A stretch of 64,000 bases of DNA from Favolaschia claudopus (GCA_037176885.1 JAWWNJ010000036.1:496001-560000), one strand, 5' to 3'. Shown: positions 11,251-21,831, counted from the stretch's first letter. The notes: a model not told the origin generated them from the letters alone. Program-made: numbers and translations.

Positions 11251-12085
11251 AGTCGCCAGTGACGCGACGCGTGCGGTGCAAAGAAAGATGTAGTAGACCA
11301 GGAAAGAGATGCCAAAGTGCCAATCAGCACCGCGTCAAGTAAATGCCGACAAACAGTCTCATAGGAGGAAGATAGATTCTTTAGTTTATGGTACCTTGTA
11401 CTCGTACAAGTAGATTTGAGTTGAAGGAATTGAATTCAATTGAACTGCCTAGATACAAACAAGTAGAACTACCGAGAATGCGTACGAAAATGAAAATCTG
11501 AATCTCCATACGAACAGAGTCCACGCAGCCAAAGGCTGCAACCGCGCGCTTTCTCCCACCAGATACATTGCCTTGATTTCACCGCCGAGCGTTGATGCTG
11601 ACTTGTATTTCACAGCGTTACGTGCGGCGTCGTCGAAGGGTTGCGGCTTAAGGCCAGGGGGTCGAGGTGAGGGTGTGTTTTAAGGCCTGTGAGGTCAGAT
11701 ACGGGTTGGGGAAGGTGCGTAAGTACGTTGCTGTTCCGAACGGCGACTGCGGGACGTAGCCAGGCGATGTTGATGAACGAGCCCTTCAAACCGACAACCT
11801 CCATCTGCTTGAAGGCCGTAGAGGAGAGAAAGAGAGTTGAAGAGGGTGTATTAGCGTGTACAGAAGATAATTGAAGAGTTCCAGTGAGTTTTTGATGTGA
11901 TTTGAAGAAGATTTTGCATGAAGAGTGAAATGCGAGCAAACTTGGAAATGGCGCAACATCCCGAGCAACTCGGCGTTGACGGCGACGAAGAGAACGGCGG
12001 CGGCGCGGCGCGATGATCTGCCTACTTAGGTGAGTTGTTCCGTTTCTTCCGCCGTAAAAAAAAAAACAAAAGAACTCACCTCACG
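11251..12085. other. Gap inside element G without a clear gene
   Basis: Between the F-box-like gene and the broken gene. Short minus-strand frames around 11620-11940 may be the eroded 3' part of the pseudogene at 12086-18142, but none can be joined convincingly. An A-run lies at about 12055-12070. Confidence 0.3.
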
Positions 12086-12908
12086 TTAAATAAATTTCCA
12101 CCGTATTTCCGAGTCGGTTGGCGCGCACAGCACCGACACGACATTGTCGGCGTCGACGGAGGCGAGGAAGGCGATGGCGATGTCGGTGGCGGCGTGGCCC
12201 CGATACAGCGCCCCGACAACCCCCGACTCAATCGCCCTGAAATTCGGGAACAAGTCATATGCATACTCCGCCGCAGTCGTCCGCCGCAGTCGTCCGCCGC
12301 AGTTGTCTTGATGCTCTGATTCACAAAGTCAATGCCTTCGTTCACGTTCGTCGTCAAGAGGAGGGCTCGCTGAAACGCAGAAACAATATAAATTATTATG
12401 AAACAGAGTGAGCGTGGAGTCCAACAAGAATGCGGTCAAGGCAATCACCACTGGGAACTTCAAGGTTGTTTTCGTGCAACACGGCAAGGGCCAAGAAATA
12501 AGAATTAATGATGGGCTGGTGGACCTCGGTGTCAAACGAGGGACGAGGAAGCGGCGGCAGCTTGACGGGAAGAGTAGTGAATTTGGAGTGAGAGTGTCGG
12601 GAGGGCGGGGAGATCGTAGAGCGCGATGCAAACGTTCGAAACGGCGGCGCCGTAGCTGGTTTCATTGTGGAGGTGGTTGTGTGCGGGGGAACGGGGAGAA
12701 CGGGAAGGAGGAGGTGAGGGCGGTGAGCAGAAAGCGTTCATTTTCGGGGGAGGAGGGGTCGGGTGGGGTTGGAGACGTGAAGAGGGCCTGGCGAGTCGAT
12801 TAATTGGGCTAAATTGTGAACAGAAACGAAGATATAAATGATAACGCACCACACATCCCGCTGTAGACCCGAAATAGACTGTATCTCCGTCTGTGTTTAC
12901 TCTCAACC
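12086..12908 (-). pseudogene. Broken unknown gene, 3' part (5' part lies beyond the copia insertion)
   Basis: The minus-strand coding sequence picks up exactly at the copia target site (TTG-AGA-GTA-AAC) and continues as VNTDGDTVYFGSTAGCV. A likely intron follows (about 12847-12786), then ALFTSPTPPDP. Protein-like stretches then continue in different frames (NVCIALYDLPALPTLSLQIH; INSYFLALAVLHENN; EGIDFVNQSIKTTAA; and NFRAIESGVVGALYRGHAAT), so at least two frame breaks are present. One break coincides with a 13-bp tandem repeat at 12268-12303. I do not recognise the family. A stop at 12086 ends the last readable frame. Loss of function is clear from the insertion and the shifts. Confidence 0.55.
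12268..12303. repeat. 13-bp tandem repeat (about 2.8 units) inside pseudogene
   Basis: The unit CCGCCGCAGTCGT occurs twice in full and once in part. Counted as one unit, the flanking minus-strand frames would be continuous (KTTAA-EYAYDLFPNF). The two extra units add 26 bp and shift the frame. Confidence 0.7.
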
Positions 12909-13172
12909 TGTTGGAAGCAGTGCCTCCGGGCATCTCGGGCAATCCGCCAGAGTCAAGTAGAGTCAATGGAATGTAAGGGAATAGCGTAGAATATTTATTG
13001 TGACTCTATCTATACGACTTGTAATGACTCATGCAACCCACTAGTATTTAAACCGATGTATTTCGTACTATGTCAATAACTACTTTTATCTTGAACCACA
13101 ACTACCCACTGTTTGATTACTAAGGCACGTTCACACCGTGTCTCTTTGTTATCCAAGTAAACTGCGCTAAGA
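12909..13172 (+). repeat. 5' LTR of copia element (264 bp)
   Basis: Begins TGTTGGAAGCAGTGCCTCCG and ends AACTGCGCTAAGA. The 3' end (GA) departs from the usual CA. Contains a TATTTAAA-like box about midway (ACTAGTATTTAAACC). It matches 17648-17911 base for base by eye. Confidence 0.93.
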
Positions 13173-13192
13173 GGTTACGGGCCCCCGCCTAG
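13173..13192 (+). promoter_or_regulatory. Putative primer-binding site of copia element
   Basis: GGTTACGGGCCCCCGCC directly follows the 5' LTR, where the minus-strand primer normally pairs. I did not match it to a specific tRNA. Confidence 0.4.
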
Positions 13193-13302
13193 TAATCAAA
13201 TCACAGTTTATTCCAGCGACACTCGATTCTTATTGAATCCGCACCGACAATTAGTAGACTCTGTAATTCAGGGATACTTTACCAATCTACGGACTTTCGA
13301 CC

Positions 13303-16300
13303 TTGAACATGACTGATTCTAATTCATCTACTCGGATTGAGCTCCTCAATGAGGAGAACTGGATGCCATGGAAGCGTCGCATAACCGCGATCCTACGAGA
13401 CAATGACCTTGAAGGTTATCTTGATGGCACCGAGGTCTATCCGGCGGTCGCTGACCCGTCGAAGATCACAGCAGACGAGAAGAAAGCAATTGCGGCATGG
13501 AAAAAGGCAGACGGAAAGGCCCGAAGTAAAATTGAACTTGCTTTGGGAAATTCCCAGATGGTACACATTGCGGGAGCAACTACGGCACTCCAGATGTGGT
13601 CACAATTGTGCACAGTCAAAGAGGCCAGAGGTCAGCTAGGTATCATGTCTTATCGACGGAGACTATACCGGACGGTTGCCGATGAAGGCGCCGACATATC
13701 AGCCCACATAACGGAGCTACGAGGAATTCAGGAGCAGTTGAATACCATGAGCAGCTTGGTAACTGACCAGGAATTTCTTATAGCGTTGATCACCTCTCTA
13801 CCCGAATCTTGGGACCAATTCACGAGCGCGTATCTGGCTGCAAATAATGGTAAATTGACAACAACGGTTAATACTACCAGCAGCACCGCACCTTCATCCT
13901 CCACCGGGCCAGTGAGCCCTGTCACTGTCAATTCACACGAGTTGGTGGCCCTCATACTCGAGGAGTATCGACGTCGGAAGGAGAAAGCCGGAGAATCTAC
14001 ATCGGGATCATCAGCACTGTTCGGAAAGAACAATCAGCACAGTAAATCCACGAACACCAACGACGGATGTTTCAATTGCGGAGGCAAAGGCCACATGGCA
14101 AAGGATTGCTGGAGCAAGGGCGGCGGCAGAGAAGGTCAGCGCCCGAAAAACTGGAAGGGAAAATGGAACGGTAACAAGAAACGAAATTCTGCTAACGTTG
14201 GGACAGATCAGAGTTCCGACAATTCAAACCAGAACACCGGATTCATGGCTATTCACACCCCTCAGTTCGACTCGCGTCTATCAAGAGACGCATGGATTGC
14301 AGATTCCGGCTGCACAGTTCACATCGCCAATAAACGGGAAGTTTTCTCGGATTATACTCCACTGGAGGGCGAAACCATCAACGGACTTGGCGACAATTCG
14401 GTTAAGGCCCATGGCCGCGGGACTGTTAAACTTGAAAGCTTTATTAATGGCAAGAAAGAGACGGTTCTATTATACAACACATTGTACGCACCAGCAGCCG
14501 CGAACAATTTGCTTTCAATTCCCCGCATAGATGATGCTGGAGGAAAGGCGGCTTTTCACGATGGCAAGGCAACAATTTACTCGAAGGCAGGAAGGCTCGT
14601 CTTACAAGGTGAGAAAAAGTTTCGACTTTATTGGCTTGACACACAAGCAGTTGTTGAGCGGAATCGAGCCAACACTGCGGATTTGAAGGATACTGACATT
14701 AACAGCTGGAGCGCATGGCATCGTCGTTACGGCCATATTTCTGACTCAACTTTAGAACTTCTCATCCGCCACGAGTCTGTGAAAGGACTTACCATCGATC
14801 CCAGTACGAAACCCGCACACCAGGTTTGTGAAGCCTGCATTCAGGCAAAGATGCATCGCAAACCATTTCCGCACAAAGCCCTTCACCGATCGGAGATCCC
14901 GGGAGAAGGCATCCACAGTGACCTATGGGGTCCTGCACGTACACGGTCAACTGAAGGAAATTACTATTATATTTCTTTTACCGATGATGCTAGCCGCAGA
15001 AAGGTAGTACTCTTCATGAGAACCAAAGACCAGGCTAAGACGAAGGTCATGGAGCACATCGAATGGCTTGAGCGGCAGTATGGTTATAAACCGAAGTGGA
15101 TTCGTGTCGATGAGGGAACGGAGTACCTAAATGAGTCGCTTAAACAAGCACTCGTTGCAAAAGGTATTGAAATTCATCAGACGGCACCTTATTCGCAGTC
15201 ACAGAACGGAGTTTCTGAGAGACTGAACCGGACACTCGTTGAGCTAGCGAGAGCAATGATTGCGGAGAAGAATTTACCTAAAAGTCTATGGGAATTCGCC
15301 GTAAGACATGCAGCATATATCCGGAATAGGGCACCAACCAAAGCTTTGCCCGATGGGCAGACACCGCTCGAGGCATTTACGAAGGAGAGACCAGATGTAT
15401 CTCACTTCCAAGAGTTTGGCGCGCCAGTTTGGATTTTTCGCGAGGACGTTAAGAGCTTATCGAAGCTCGAGGGCAGAGCTAACAAACATATATTTGTAGG
15501 ACACTATGACGGCGCGAAAGCAGTACGGTACTATGATTCAACCACCCACCGCGTAAAGATTTCACGGAACTTCCAGTTCACCGACCCTTCTATTCAATTC
15601 AGCGAAATTTCGACGGATGTACCATCCGAGGGGGAGAAAAACGGAAATACGACTGGAACATCATCGAAATTCCCGAATCAGCCAGCAACACCACAGAAAT
15701 CGACGCAGAACGTACCGAGTACACCACCCAATCCACCGTCCACCCCACCGGCACCATCGTCATCGAGCGGTAACACGCCAAAGGTGAAAGCGCCAGCTTC
15801 TGCACCATCAACACCGCGTCTTGCTACAGAACCCGATCCAAGACCAAACCAATTGAATCCAATCCCACTCCGCCGACTCACCCGTCCTGTCAAAGATCAG
15901 AATTACCTGAAACTTGGGAACCCCGCAGCTCGCAGAGAGCAAACTCACCGATATAGTCGAGAAGACTCTGAATCCGAAATCGTCGCAGAAGACGAGGACG
16001 ACACCTTTGCGAATTTTGCGTACAAAGCAACACTCGGAGAACTTGATCCCGGCAAGCCTAATATACCCAAAAGCATTCAAGAGGCAAAATCATCGCCTGA
16101 ATGGCCGAAATGGGAAGAGGCAGTGAACGCCGAACTCACCAACTTGAACGCAATGGGGACATGGAATCTTGAAGAATGTCCGACGGATCGAAAGCCAGTT
16201 GGATGTCGATGGGTATTTGACCTAAAGACAGATCAGCAAGGGAACATCATTCGCTATAAAGCGAGACTGGTAGCGAAAGGCTACTCACAGGTTCCGGGCA

Positions 16301-17640
16301 TCGATTATTTCGATACATTTTCACCCGTTGTGCGGCTCGATTCGCTCCGAGCACTCCTCGCAATCGCCGCCGTTCATGATCTGGAGATGAAGCAGTTAGA
16401 TGTCAAGGGAGCATATTTGAATGGAGACTTACAAGAAGAAGTTTTCATGGATCAACCTCCTGGTTACGACGACGGATCCGGACGCAAATGTCGTCTGAAG
16501 AAAACGTTATATGGCCTGAAACAGTCAGGAAGAGAATGGAATCGAAAGCTTCATTCCATACTCACGAAGCATGGCTTCAAGCGAATTGAAGTTGACCACG
16601 GTGTATACTTGCGCCAAATCAAAGATCAGTTCGTTATTATCACGGTATGGGTCGATGACCTACTGCTATTCAGCAACAGTACCACCATGCTTTCCGCTAC
16701 CGAGACCGCTTTAAAGCAAGAAGTAGAGATCAATGATCTCGGCGAGCCCAAGAAGATTATAGGTATTGAAATCTACCGCGACCGGGCACAGCGAACCATC
16801 CAGATTTCGCAGGAACACTACATCGACAGTATCCTGAAGAGATTTGGATACGAGCATATGTCGCCAGTGAAGACCCCGATGGATCCAAATGTCGTCCTAC
16901 AGAAGATCGAGGGCGAAGGTACCAGAGTCGATGAGCGAGGCCACAGTTTTGCCGAGTACATGGGCTCACTGATTTGGCCAGCTACAATAAGTCGGCCAGA
17001 TATAGCGTATCCAGTAGCGAGGATTGGGGCGTATACGGCGAATCCGAGTACAGCGCATTGGACGGCGATGAAGAGAATCTTTCGGTATCTAAACGGTACC
17101 CGAACTCAGCGGATCACCTTCGGAGGACCGGAATTTCGGACCGATCCATCTGCTATCTTCAATCACTACGGCGCGTACAGCGATGCCGACTTTGCATCGA
17201 ATCCAGACGACAGCAAATCAGTTTCTGGATATATCTATCTGCTAGCTGGAGGACCAATCGCTTGGCATTCAAAGAAACAACCGACAGTTGCTCTCAGTAC
17301 AGCCGAGGCGGAATACTCAGCTTTAGCGGCCGCAACGCGACACGCTATTTGGCTTCGATATTTATTTGAAGCACTCCCATTCAAATTTCCAGAGGAAAAT
17401 TCAACACAAATCTTTTCAGACAACCAATCGGCCATAGCAATTGCCAATGATCCTCAACATCATGCAAGATCGAAACATTTCCGTGTTGAGAATCATTTCA
17501 TTCGAGAATGTGTTGAATCCGGTATTGTGAACGTTGAATATTGTCCCACTGATGAAATGGTTGCGGATATATTCACAAAGGCTTTACCCCGTGTAAAACA
17601 TGAACAGTTTTGTTTGAACATGGGACTCATGCCGGCTTGA
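13303..17640 (+). CDS. Copia Gag-Pol polyprotein (1445 aa)
   Basis: One open frame from ATG 13303 to TGA 17640. In order: a Gag region starting SSTRIELLNEENWMPWKRR; a CCHC zinc knuckle CFNCGGKGHMAKDC (about residues 256-269); an aspartic protease with DSGCTVHI (about 333); an integrase zinc domain HRRYGHIS..CEACIQAKMH (about 473-522) and DDE core starting HSDLWGP (about 538); a Pro/Ser-rich linker; reverse transcriptase with RYKARLVAKGYSQ and WVDDLLLFS (about 1116; W replaces the usual Y/F of xVDD); and RNase H with SDADFASNPDDSKSVSGY and STAEAEY (about 1293-1335). No internal stop or frameshift was found, so the copy is coding-competent. Gag and Pol are fused in one frame, as is usual for copia. 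Confidence 0.95.
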   Translation: MNMTDSNSSTRIELLNEENWMPWKRRITAILRDNDLEGYLDGTEVYPAVADPSKITADEKKAIAAWKKADGKARSKIELALGNSQMVHIAGATTALQMWSQLCTVKEARGQLGIMSYRRRLYRTVADEGADISAHITELRGIQEQLNTMSSLVTDQEFLIALITSLPESWDQFTSAYLAANNGKLTTTVNTTSSTAPSSSTGPVSPVTVNSHELVALILEEYRRRKEKAGESTSGSSALFGKNNQHSKSTNTNDGCFNCGGKGHMAKDCWSKGGGREGQRPKNWKGKWNGNKKRNSANVGTDQSSDNSNQNTGFMAIHTPQFDSRLSRDAWIADSGCTVHIANKREVFSDYTPLEGETINGLGDNSVKAHGRGTVKLESFINGKKETVLLYNTLYAPAAANNLLSIPRIDDAGGKAAFHDGKATIYSKAGRLVLQGEKKFRLYWLDTQAVVERNRANTADLKDTDINSWSAWHRRYGHISDSTLELLIRHESVKGLTIDPSTKPAHQVCEACIQAKMHRKPFPHKALHRSEIPGEGIHSDLWGPARTRSTEGNYYYISFTDDASRRKVVLFMRTKDQAKTKVMEHIEWLERQYGYKPKWIRVDEGTEYLNESLKQALVAKGIEIHQTAPYSQSQNGVSERLNRTLVELARAMIAEKNLPKSLWEFAVRHAAYIRNRAPTKALPDGQTPLEAFTKERPDVSHFQEFGAPVWIFREDVKSLSKLEGRANKHIFVGHYDGAKAVRYYDSTTHRVKISRNFQFTDPSIQFSEISTDVPSEGEKNGNTTGTSSKFPNQPATPQKSTQNVPSTPPNPPSTPPAPSSSSGNTPKVKAPASAPSTPRLATEPDPRPNQLNPIPLRRLTRPVKDQNYLKLGNPAARREQTHRYSREDSESEIVAEDEDDTFANFAYKATLGELDPGKPNIPKSIQEAKSSPEWPKWEEAVNAELTNLNAMGTWNLEECPTDRKPVGCRWVFDLKTDQQGNIIRYKARLVAKGYSQVPGIDYFDTFSPVVRLDSLRALLAIAAVHDLEMKQLDVKGAYLNGDLQEEVFMDQPPGYDDGSGRKCRLKKTLYGLKQSGREWNRKLHSILTKHGFKRIEVDHGVYLRQIKDQFVIITVWVDDLLLFSNSTTMLSATETALKQEVEINDLGEPKKIIGIEIYRDRAQRTIQISQEHYIDSILKRFGYEHMSPVKTPMDPNVVLQKIEGEGTRVDERGHSFAEYMGSLIWPATISRPDIAYPVARIGAYTANPSTAHWTAMKRIFRYLNGTRTQRITFGGPEFRTDPSAIFNHYGAYSDADFASNPDDSKSVSGYIYLLAGGPIAWHSKKQPTVALSTAEAEYSALAAATRHAIWLRYLFEALPFKFPEENSTQIFSDNQSAIAIANDPQHHARSKHFRVENHFIRECVESGIVNVEYCPTDEMVADIFTKALPRVKHEQFCLNMGLMPA

Positions 17641-17647
17641 GGGGGAG
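17639..17647 (+). promoter_or_regulatory. Polypurine tract of copia element
   Basis: GAGGGGGAG overlaps the Gag-Pol stop codon and ends directly at the 3' LTR start; the expected plus-strand primer. Confidence 0.75.
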
Positions 17648-17911
17648 TGTTGGAAGCAGTGCCTCCGGGCATCTCGGGCAATCCGCCAGAGTCAAGTAGA
17701 GTCAATGGAATGTAAGGGAATAGCGTAGAATATTTATTGTGACTCTATCTATACGACTTGTAATGACTCATGCAACCCACTAGTATTTAAACCGATGTAT
17801 TTCGTACTATGTCAATAACTACTTTTATCTTGAACCACAACTACCCACTGTTTGATTACTAAGGCACGTTCACACCGTGTCTCTTTGTTATCCAAGTAAA
17901 CTGCGCTAAGA
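17648..17911 (+). repeat. 3' LTR of copia element (264 bp)
   Basis: Same sequence as 12909-13172, followed directly by the CAACC target duplication. Confidence 0.93.
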
Positions 17912-18142
17912 CAACCATCCCGTCACGGCGCCGGTTTGGGATGGGGTGGAGTCGGCAATGTTGCGGACGCGTTGGCTTCCATGAAAATGCGAGGCTTGGT
18001 TGTGTGGAGGGATGCCGGCGTTGAGGAGGGCTTCTTGGGACAAGTGATAGAGGCGCGTTCGGCGGCTGAAACCCGAAAACAGCAAGCGGGAGCGATGTGC
18101 GGCGGATGAGAAGAGAGAGTGTTGGCACTTATTTGCCAACAC
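17912..18142 (-). pseudogene. Broken unknown gene, 5' part
   Basis: A minus frame starts at ATG 18142 (MLANKCQHSLFSS) and runs through SQTGAVTGWL to the copia target site. Removing the retroelement and one CAACC copy gives an uninterrupted join to the frame at 12908 (TGG TTG AGA GTA), so this was one exon. The start codon sits inside a 13-bp-arm hairpin (18115-18146). Family not recognised. Confidence 0.5.
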
Positions 18143-18146
18143 TCTC
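18115..18146. repeat. Perfect hairpin, 13-bp arms and 6-nt loop
   Basis: GAGAGTGTTGGCA, loop CTTATT, then TGCCAACACTCTC. It lies between the pseudogene start and the dioxygenase gene. It could be a divergent-promoter operator, a small inserted end or a terminator-like fold. Confidence 0.6.
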
Positions 18147-18207
18147 TCGGGCTCGCGTCTATCTCAAACGCGTGCCCGTGGACCGCGCGCGGGCACGCGT
18201 TGTCACC

Positions 18208-18264
18208 CGTCACAGCCCACAGGGCAAGTGACGGAACGCGCTGAAAACTGTCCACCGTGGACAG
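18208..18264 (+). repeat. Palindromic module, copy 2 (upstream of dioxygenase gene)
   Basis: A CGTCAC..GTGACGG pair, then AACGCG, an A-run and CTGTCCACCGTGGACAG. It ends 33 bp before the dioxygenase ATG and has the same orientation as copy 1. It could be a promoter element or a relic of an internal transposon end. Confidence 0.7.
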
Positions 18265-18296
18265 TTTTTGTCAGGTCAAGTCGACTTTTCACATTA

Positions 18297-21200
18297 TGCC
18301 TCCCAAAGTTGTCCTTGAGCTGGACGAAGATATCGCGAGCAATATTCTTCAACGCTTGGCTGCTTTTTCACAAACTGACCTTGCATTCTCTACGCTACAA
18401 TCGTCTCTTGCTGTAGCTTTGCTGGGCGACACTCCTCTGCCTCAAAATCTGAATGGGAACTCTCTGAGCCAAACTGCTGCTCTCTCGCACCCGCGGGGTC
18501 GTCTTGGTCGTCTTCCTAGTACGCAACGCGTTTCACGCCGCCGCGCCACAAGTTTGCCGCCTGTCCTCATGTCCTCGTTGGAAGGTATGCTTAACATTCC
18601 AATTTTGCTGTGAATTTCTTAAATAGCTACGCACCTGCCAGACTGGAGTTCAAGCCCATCTCCTACTCCACACCCAACGTCCCCGGTGCGTGCAGAGCCC
18701 TCGCAGTCTGCTGCGTCCGCACTGGGTCTGTCTCCTTCGTCTCCCACTTTGGCTCCAACGCTTGGTCCGTTGACACCCCATCCCCTATCTCCATCCACAA
18801 CACTTGGATTGTCAATGACTCCCCAAACTTTCTCTCCCTCCCTCCCAAGTGCTTCGTCAGACCAGATGGAAGCTCCGAGGCCCGAGCGCCTTATGCTGCG
18901 GTTCAAAATGCCTGCCCACGTTCGGGCCCAGCTGAAGGCTGGTGCTGGAGGAGCTCAGGGAGGTGGAGGGGCAGGCGGTGGCAAACCGTGCTGCAGGAAC
19001 GGGGTGGCTGGCCGTGCAGGAGGGGATGACGATATCGGGCGCGTCGACTGTGACGACCATACATGCACTCAATGTCATCCCGTTCCGAACGACGCTGCTG
19101 CAGCCAATATGAGGGCAGCAGCAGATGCAGCTTTGAATCGTGACGCAGAAGGGGAGTCGGAGATAGACTCTGCAGGTGGGCTGTCTGGTGACAGTGATGG
19201 GGAGCTCAGTGAAGGGGGGAAGAGGGGTGGAAAGAAGAAGAAGAAAAAGACTGGTTACAACGTCGACGGTGAAGGACCTGCTCTCACGAAAGATGCGGGG
19301 ACGCTTCTTTCAGAGTTGTTAGCGGCCATATTCAAGCGAGAGGCCCGCGACGACTTGGATCGATTCCTGGATGATCTGGCCAACGGCGGCCACAAGTTTG
19401 AGCATCGTGCACCGCGAGACCTGGCAGAAACAGCATCCCGACTAAAAAAGCTGGAGCGACAGAATCAAATCGGCTCTTTCTGGTACATGGTCACGCTTGT
19501 GCAGCTTGTTCTGCACGTCGACAGGTGAGTAACCTTTCTGCTCTATTTGAAGAAACCTCTCATTGCTAACGCGACGCTCAGCATAAAGGCAGACGCCAGG
19601 CTCAAAAATACTCATGTACCTGGCGCTGAAACGATCGCCAAGGCTCATGGCATGTCAAGAACTACTTATGGGAGACGGCTTGAGTGTGGCACAAGGCTCA
19701 TGTCTCTGTGTGCAGCCAGTAAACCCTCAGCTCTTTCCCGGGGAACTTGTACTGAACCAAGTCTTTTGTAGGCACTCCATATCTGCTTGTCCTCATCGCA
19801 GTCGCCAATAAACGAGAGGACTTCATCAATAACCGTTTGAGCTCAACCGATGATATTAAAGCTCTCGCTTGTGCCCTCAGAGAAGTCTCACGTAAGCTTG
19901 TCCTTGTTCGTCATATTATCAGACTCTGCTCTTACCTTGCTATTTGTAGATGAAAAGTGGGGTACTCTTGTAAATAGGCTGCGTATACCCCTTGACTACG
20001 TCCGCAAGAAATCAGATTTTCTAGCCTCTCTACATTTCTGCCACCAGATTCCGGATCGTCTGGCGAAAATGAAGCGCGAAAATATACCCTTTAATGCTAT
20101 GGTGACAACTGACCCCGTGTTTGAGAATATCACAACCAAGTGAGTGAACAGCTCCTTTTGCACGTCCTTCTAACTTCGGCGCAGTCTCGCAAAGCTACCC
20201 AAACGTTCTGAAGTCTGGTATAGCCCTGTCCCTACGTGGAACGTTTTTGCAGACGTCGATGACCTTCCCCTACCCGACGTCCATGTCATCCAAACGCCGG
20301 ATGAGTTTGTCAAGACCCCGTCGCCTGTCAAGGCCAGCACTTCCGACAAGTTCACTGAAGCGGCGCGGCAAGACGCTGAAGATGCAGATATAGCATTCGA
20401 TCTAGATGACCTAGAGGAAATGGTGACGTGCTCTCTTGTTACTAAAATAAAAGTCCTAAACTCACAGAAATACTACAGATTAACGAACCAAACCGAAAAC
20501 GGTACATAGAGATAAATACAACTATCTTGGATGGGTAAGCTTCTCTACTCATACGAACTTGATGGTTTACTTGATTATATGTAGGAAAATTCTGCGAATC
20601 CAGGATCCCAAGGGGAAACTGCTTGCAGATGTGTTCACGCTTCCTGACCACTTAACTCAAAAGCTCATAGACGCAATTGGTCTCATACAAGCGGCTATGC
20701 CAGGGGAATGGAAAGACGACACTTCGGCGAGGGAGGCCTACCGTTTTTTGTCGTGCAATTACATGTACTACGCCCGGTACGGGGAGAAGGTATGTGTCCA
20801 TAGGCTTCATGACGGGATTCAGTTAACTGTTCACAGGGTCATTCGGCACCGACTACAGCAGCTCATATGGATCATGTTCAACGCAGTCACGGAGGGCGCG
20901 TCAATCTTACTCAGCGTACTCCTCATGAATCAAAGGAAATGCGAGATAACGCTCGTGAGTATGCAATTCTCTGTGATGCCTATGAAGAGGTGTTCGACTA
21001 CATACGAGTAACGGTGAGTGGAATCCTCTTCTCTGCCGTCACATAGCTAAGCCGCGAACAGTTACAGAAACGTTTTCCTGGCGAATACGAGGACCTAAGC
21101 ATCTATTGCGACGTGCTACCTATGAATGCAGCCAGCGCAAGCTATCCGTTCGGCGGTTTTACCCTGAATCTACGTGCGGCAACTAGGGCTCACCGCGACC

Positions 21201-21454
21201 TTGGCGACAAAGACATATGTGTTGTCATTCCTTTTGGCGATTTCACTGGAGGGGAGCTTTGCCTTTACGAACTGCGTTATAAATTGGATTTGAAGATGGG
21301 CGATGTTTTGATATTTCCCTCCTGTGATTTGACGCATTTTAATATGCACTTTACGGGTAAACGCGGTACCCTGGTTTTACATTCCGACAGGCATGGAGAG
21401 CAGTGGGTTAAGGATTGTAGGGGATGGGCTCCATATATTAGTAGATTTTATTAA
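18297..21454 (+). CDS. 2OG-Fe(II) dioxygenase, probable TET/JBP type (cargo of element G)
   Basis: A gene of about ten exons from ATG 18297 to the stop at 21454. The N-terminal half is Ser/Pro/Gly-rich with a possible metal-binding cluster (CCRNG, then CDDHTCTQCH, near 18985-19080), a Lys run (about 19230-19250) and a helical stretch (TLLSELLAAIFKREARDDLD). Middle exons read LVNRLRIPLDYVRKKSDFL, PSPVKASTSDKF and ILRIQDPKGKLLADVFTLP. The C-terminal domain has the double-stranded beta-helix signature: HxD in ATRAHRDLGDKD, VIPFGDFTGGELCLYE, LKMGDVLIFPS, a distal His in DLTHFNMHF, and the Arg/His strand RGTLVLHSDR. This pattern fits the expanded basidiomycete TET/JBP proteins, which may oxidise 5-methylpyrimidines in DNA. 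TET/JBP expansion with DNA transposons is known in fungi. Other 2OG-Fe(II) families are possible, and exon joins in the middle are approximate. Confidence 0.7.
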
Positions 21455-21831
21455 TAATATTCTTTCTTGAAGCTCAATGAAATTGGCTTGGACCAGACGG
21501 GTATTTGATTGAGCAAAACCAGTGACGACTATTATTGGTTCGAGGTAAATTACAGTAACGGGGAAAGCAGCAGACTGTAAGAGAATGTAAGTAATGCGTG
21601 AAGCATAGAGCGCAGGCAGCAATTAGAGAGAGAGAGTAAGGATAGCAGTAACAGGCTAGTAAGTCATGATAACGCGAATCTGTACAGATAATGAGCGGAT
21701 ATTGTAGAAAGAGTGTTCGTTTGGGTATCTGGGTATAGAGACAGCATTACGACAAGCATATAGATGGAGAGACGTTTGGAGGGAGCCAGGGAGTGTGATT
21801 GTAAGTAGATTGGGAACGAAGAAGTACGGTA

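Larger units (their letters stand above)
12909..17911 (+). mobile_element. Intact Ty1/copia LTR retrotransposon (5,003 bp)
   Basis: Two 264-bp LTRs, which look identical by eye, flank a single uninterrupted Gag-Pol frame, with the 5-bp duplication CAACC at 12904-12908 and 17912-17916. A polypurine tract (GAGGGGGAG, 17639-17647) abuts the 3' LTR. The domain order protease-integrase-RT-RNase H identifies Ty1/copia. Identical LTRs and an open frame indicate a recent, possibly still active insertion. It is nested in a gene that is itself inside element G, so it arrived after that gene was in place. Confidence 0.95.
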
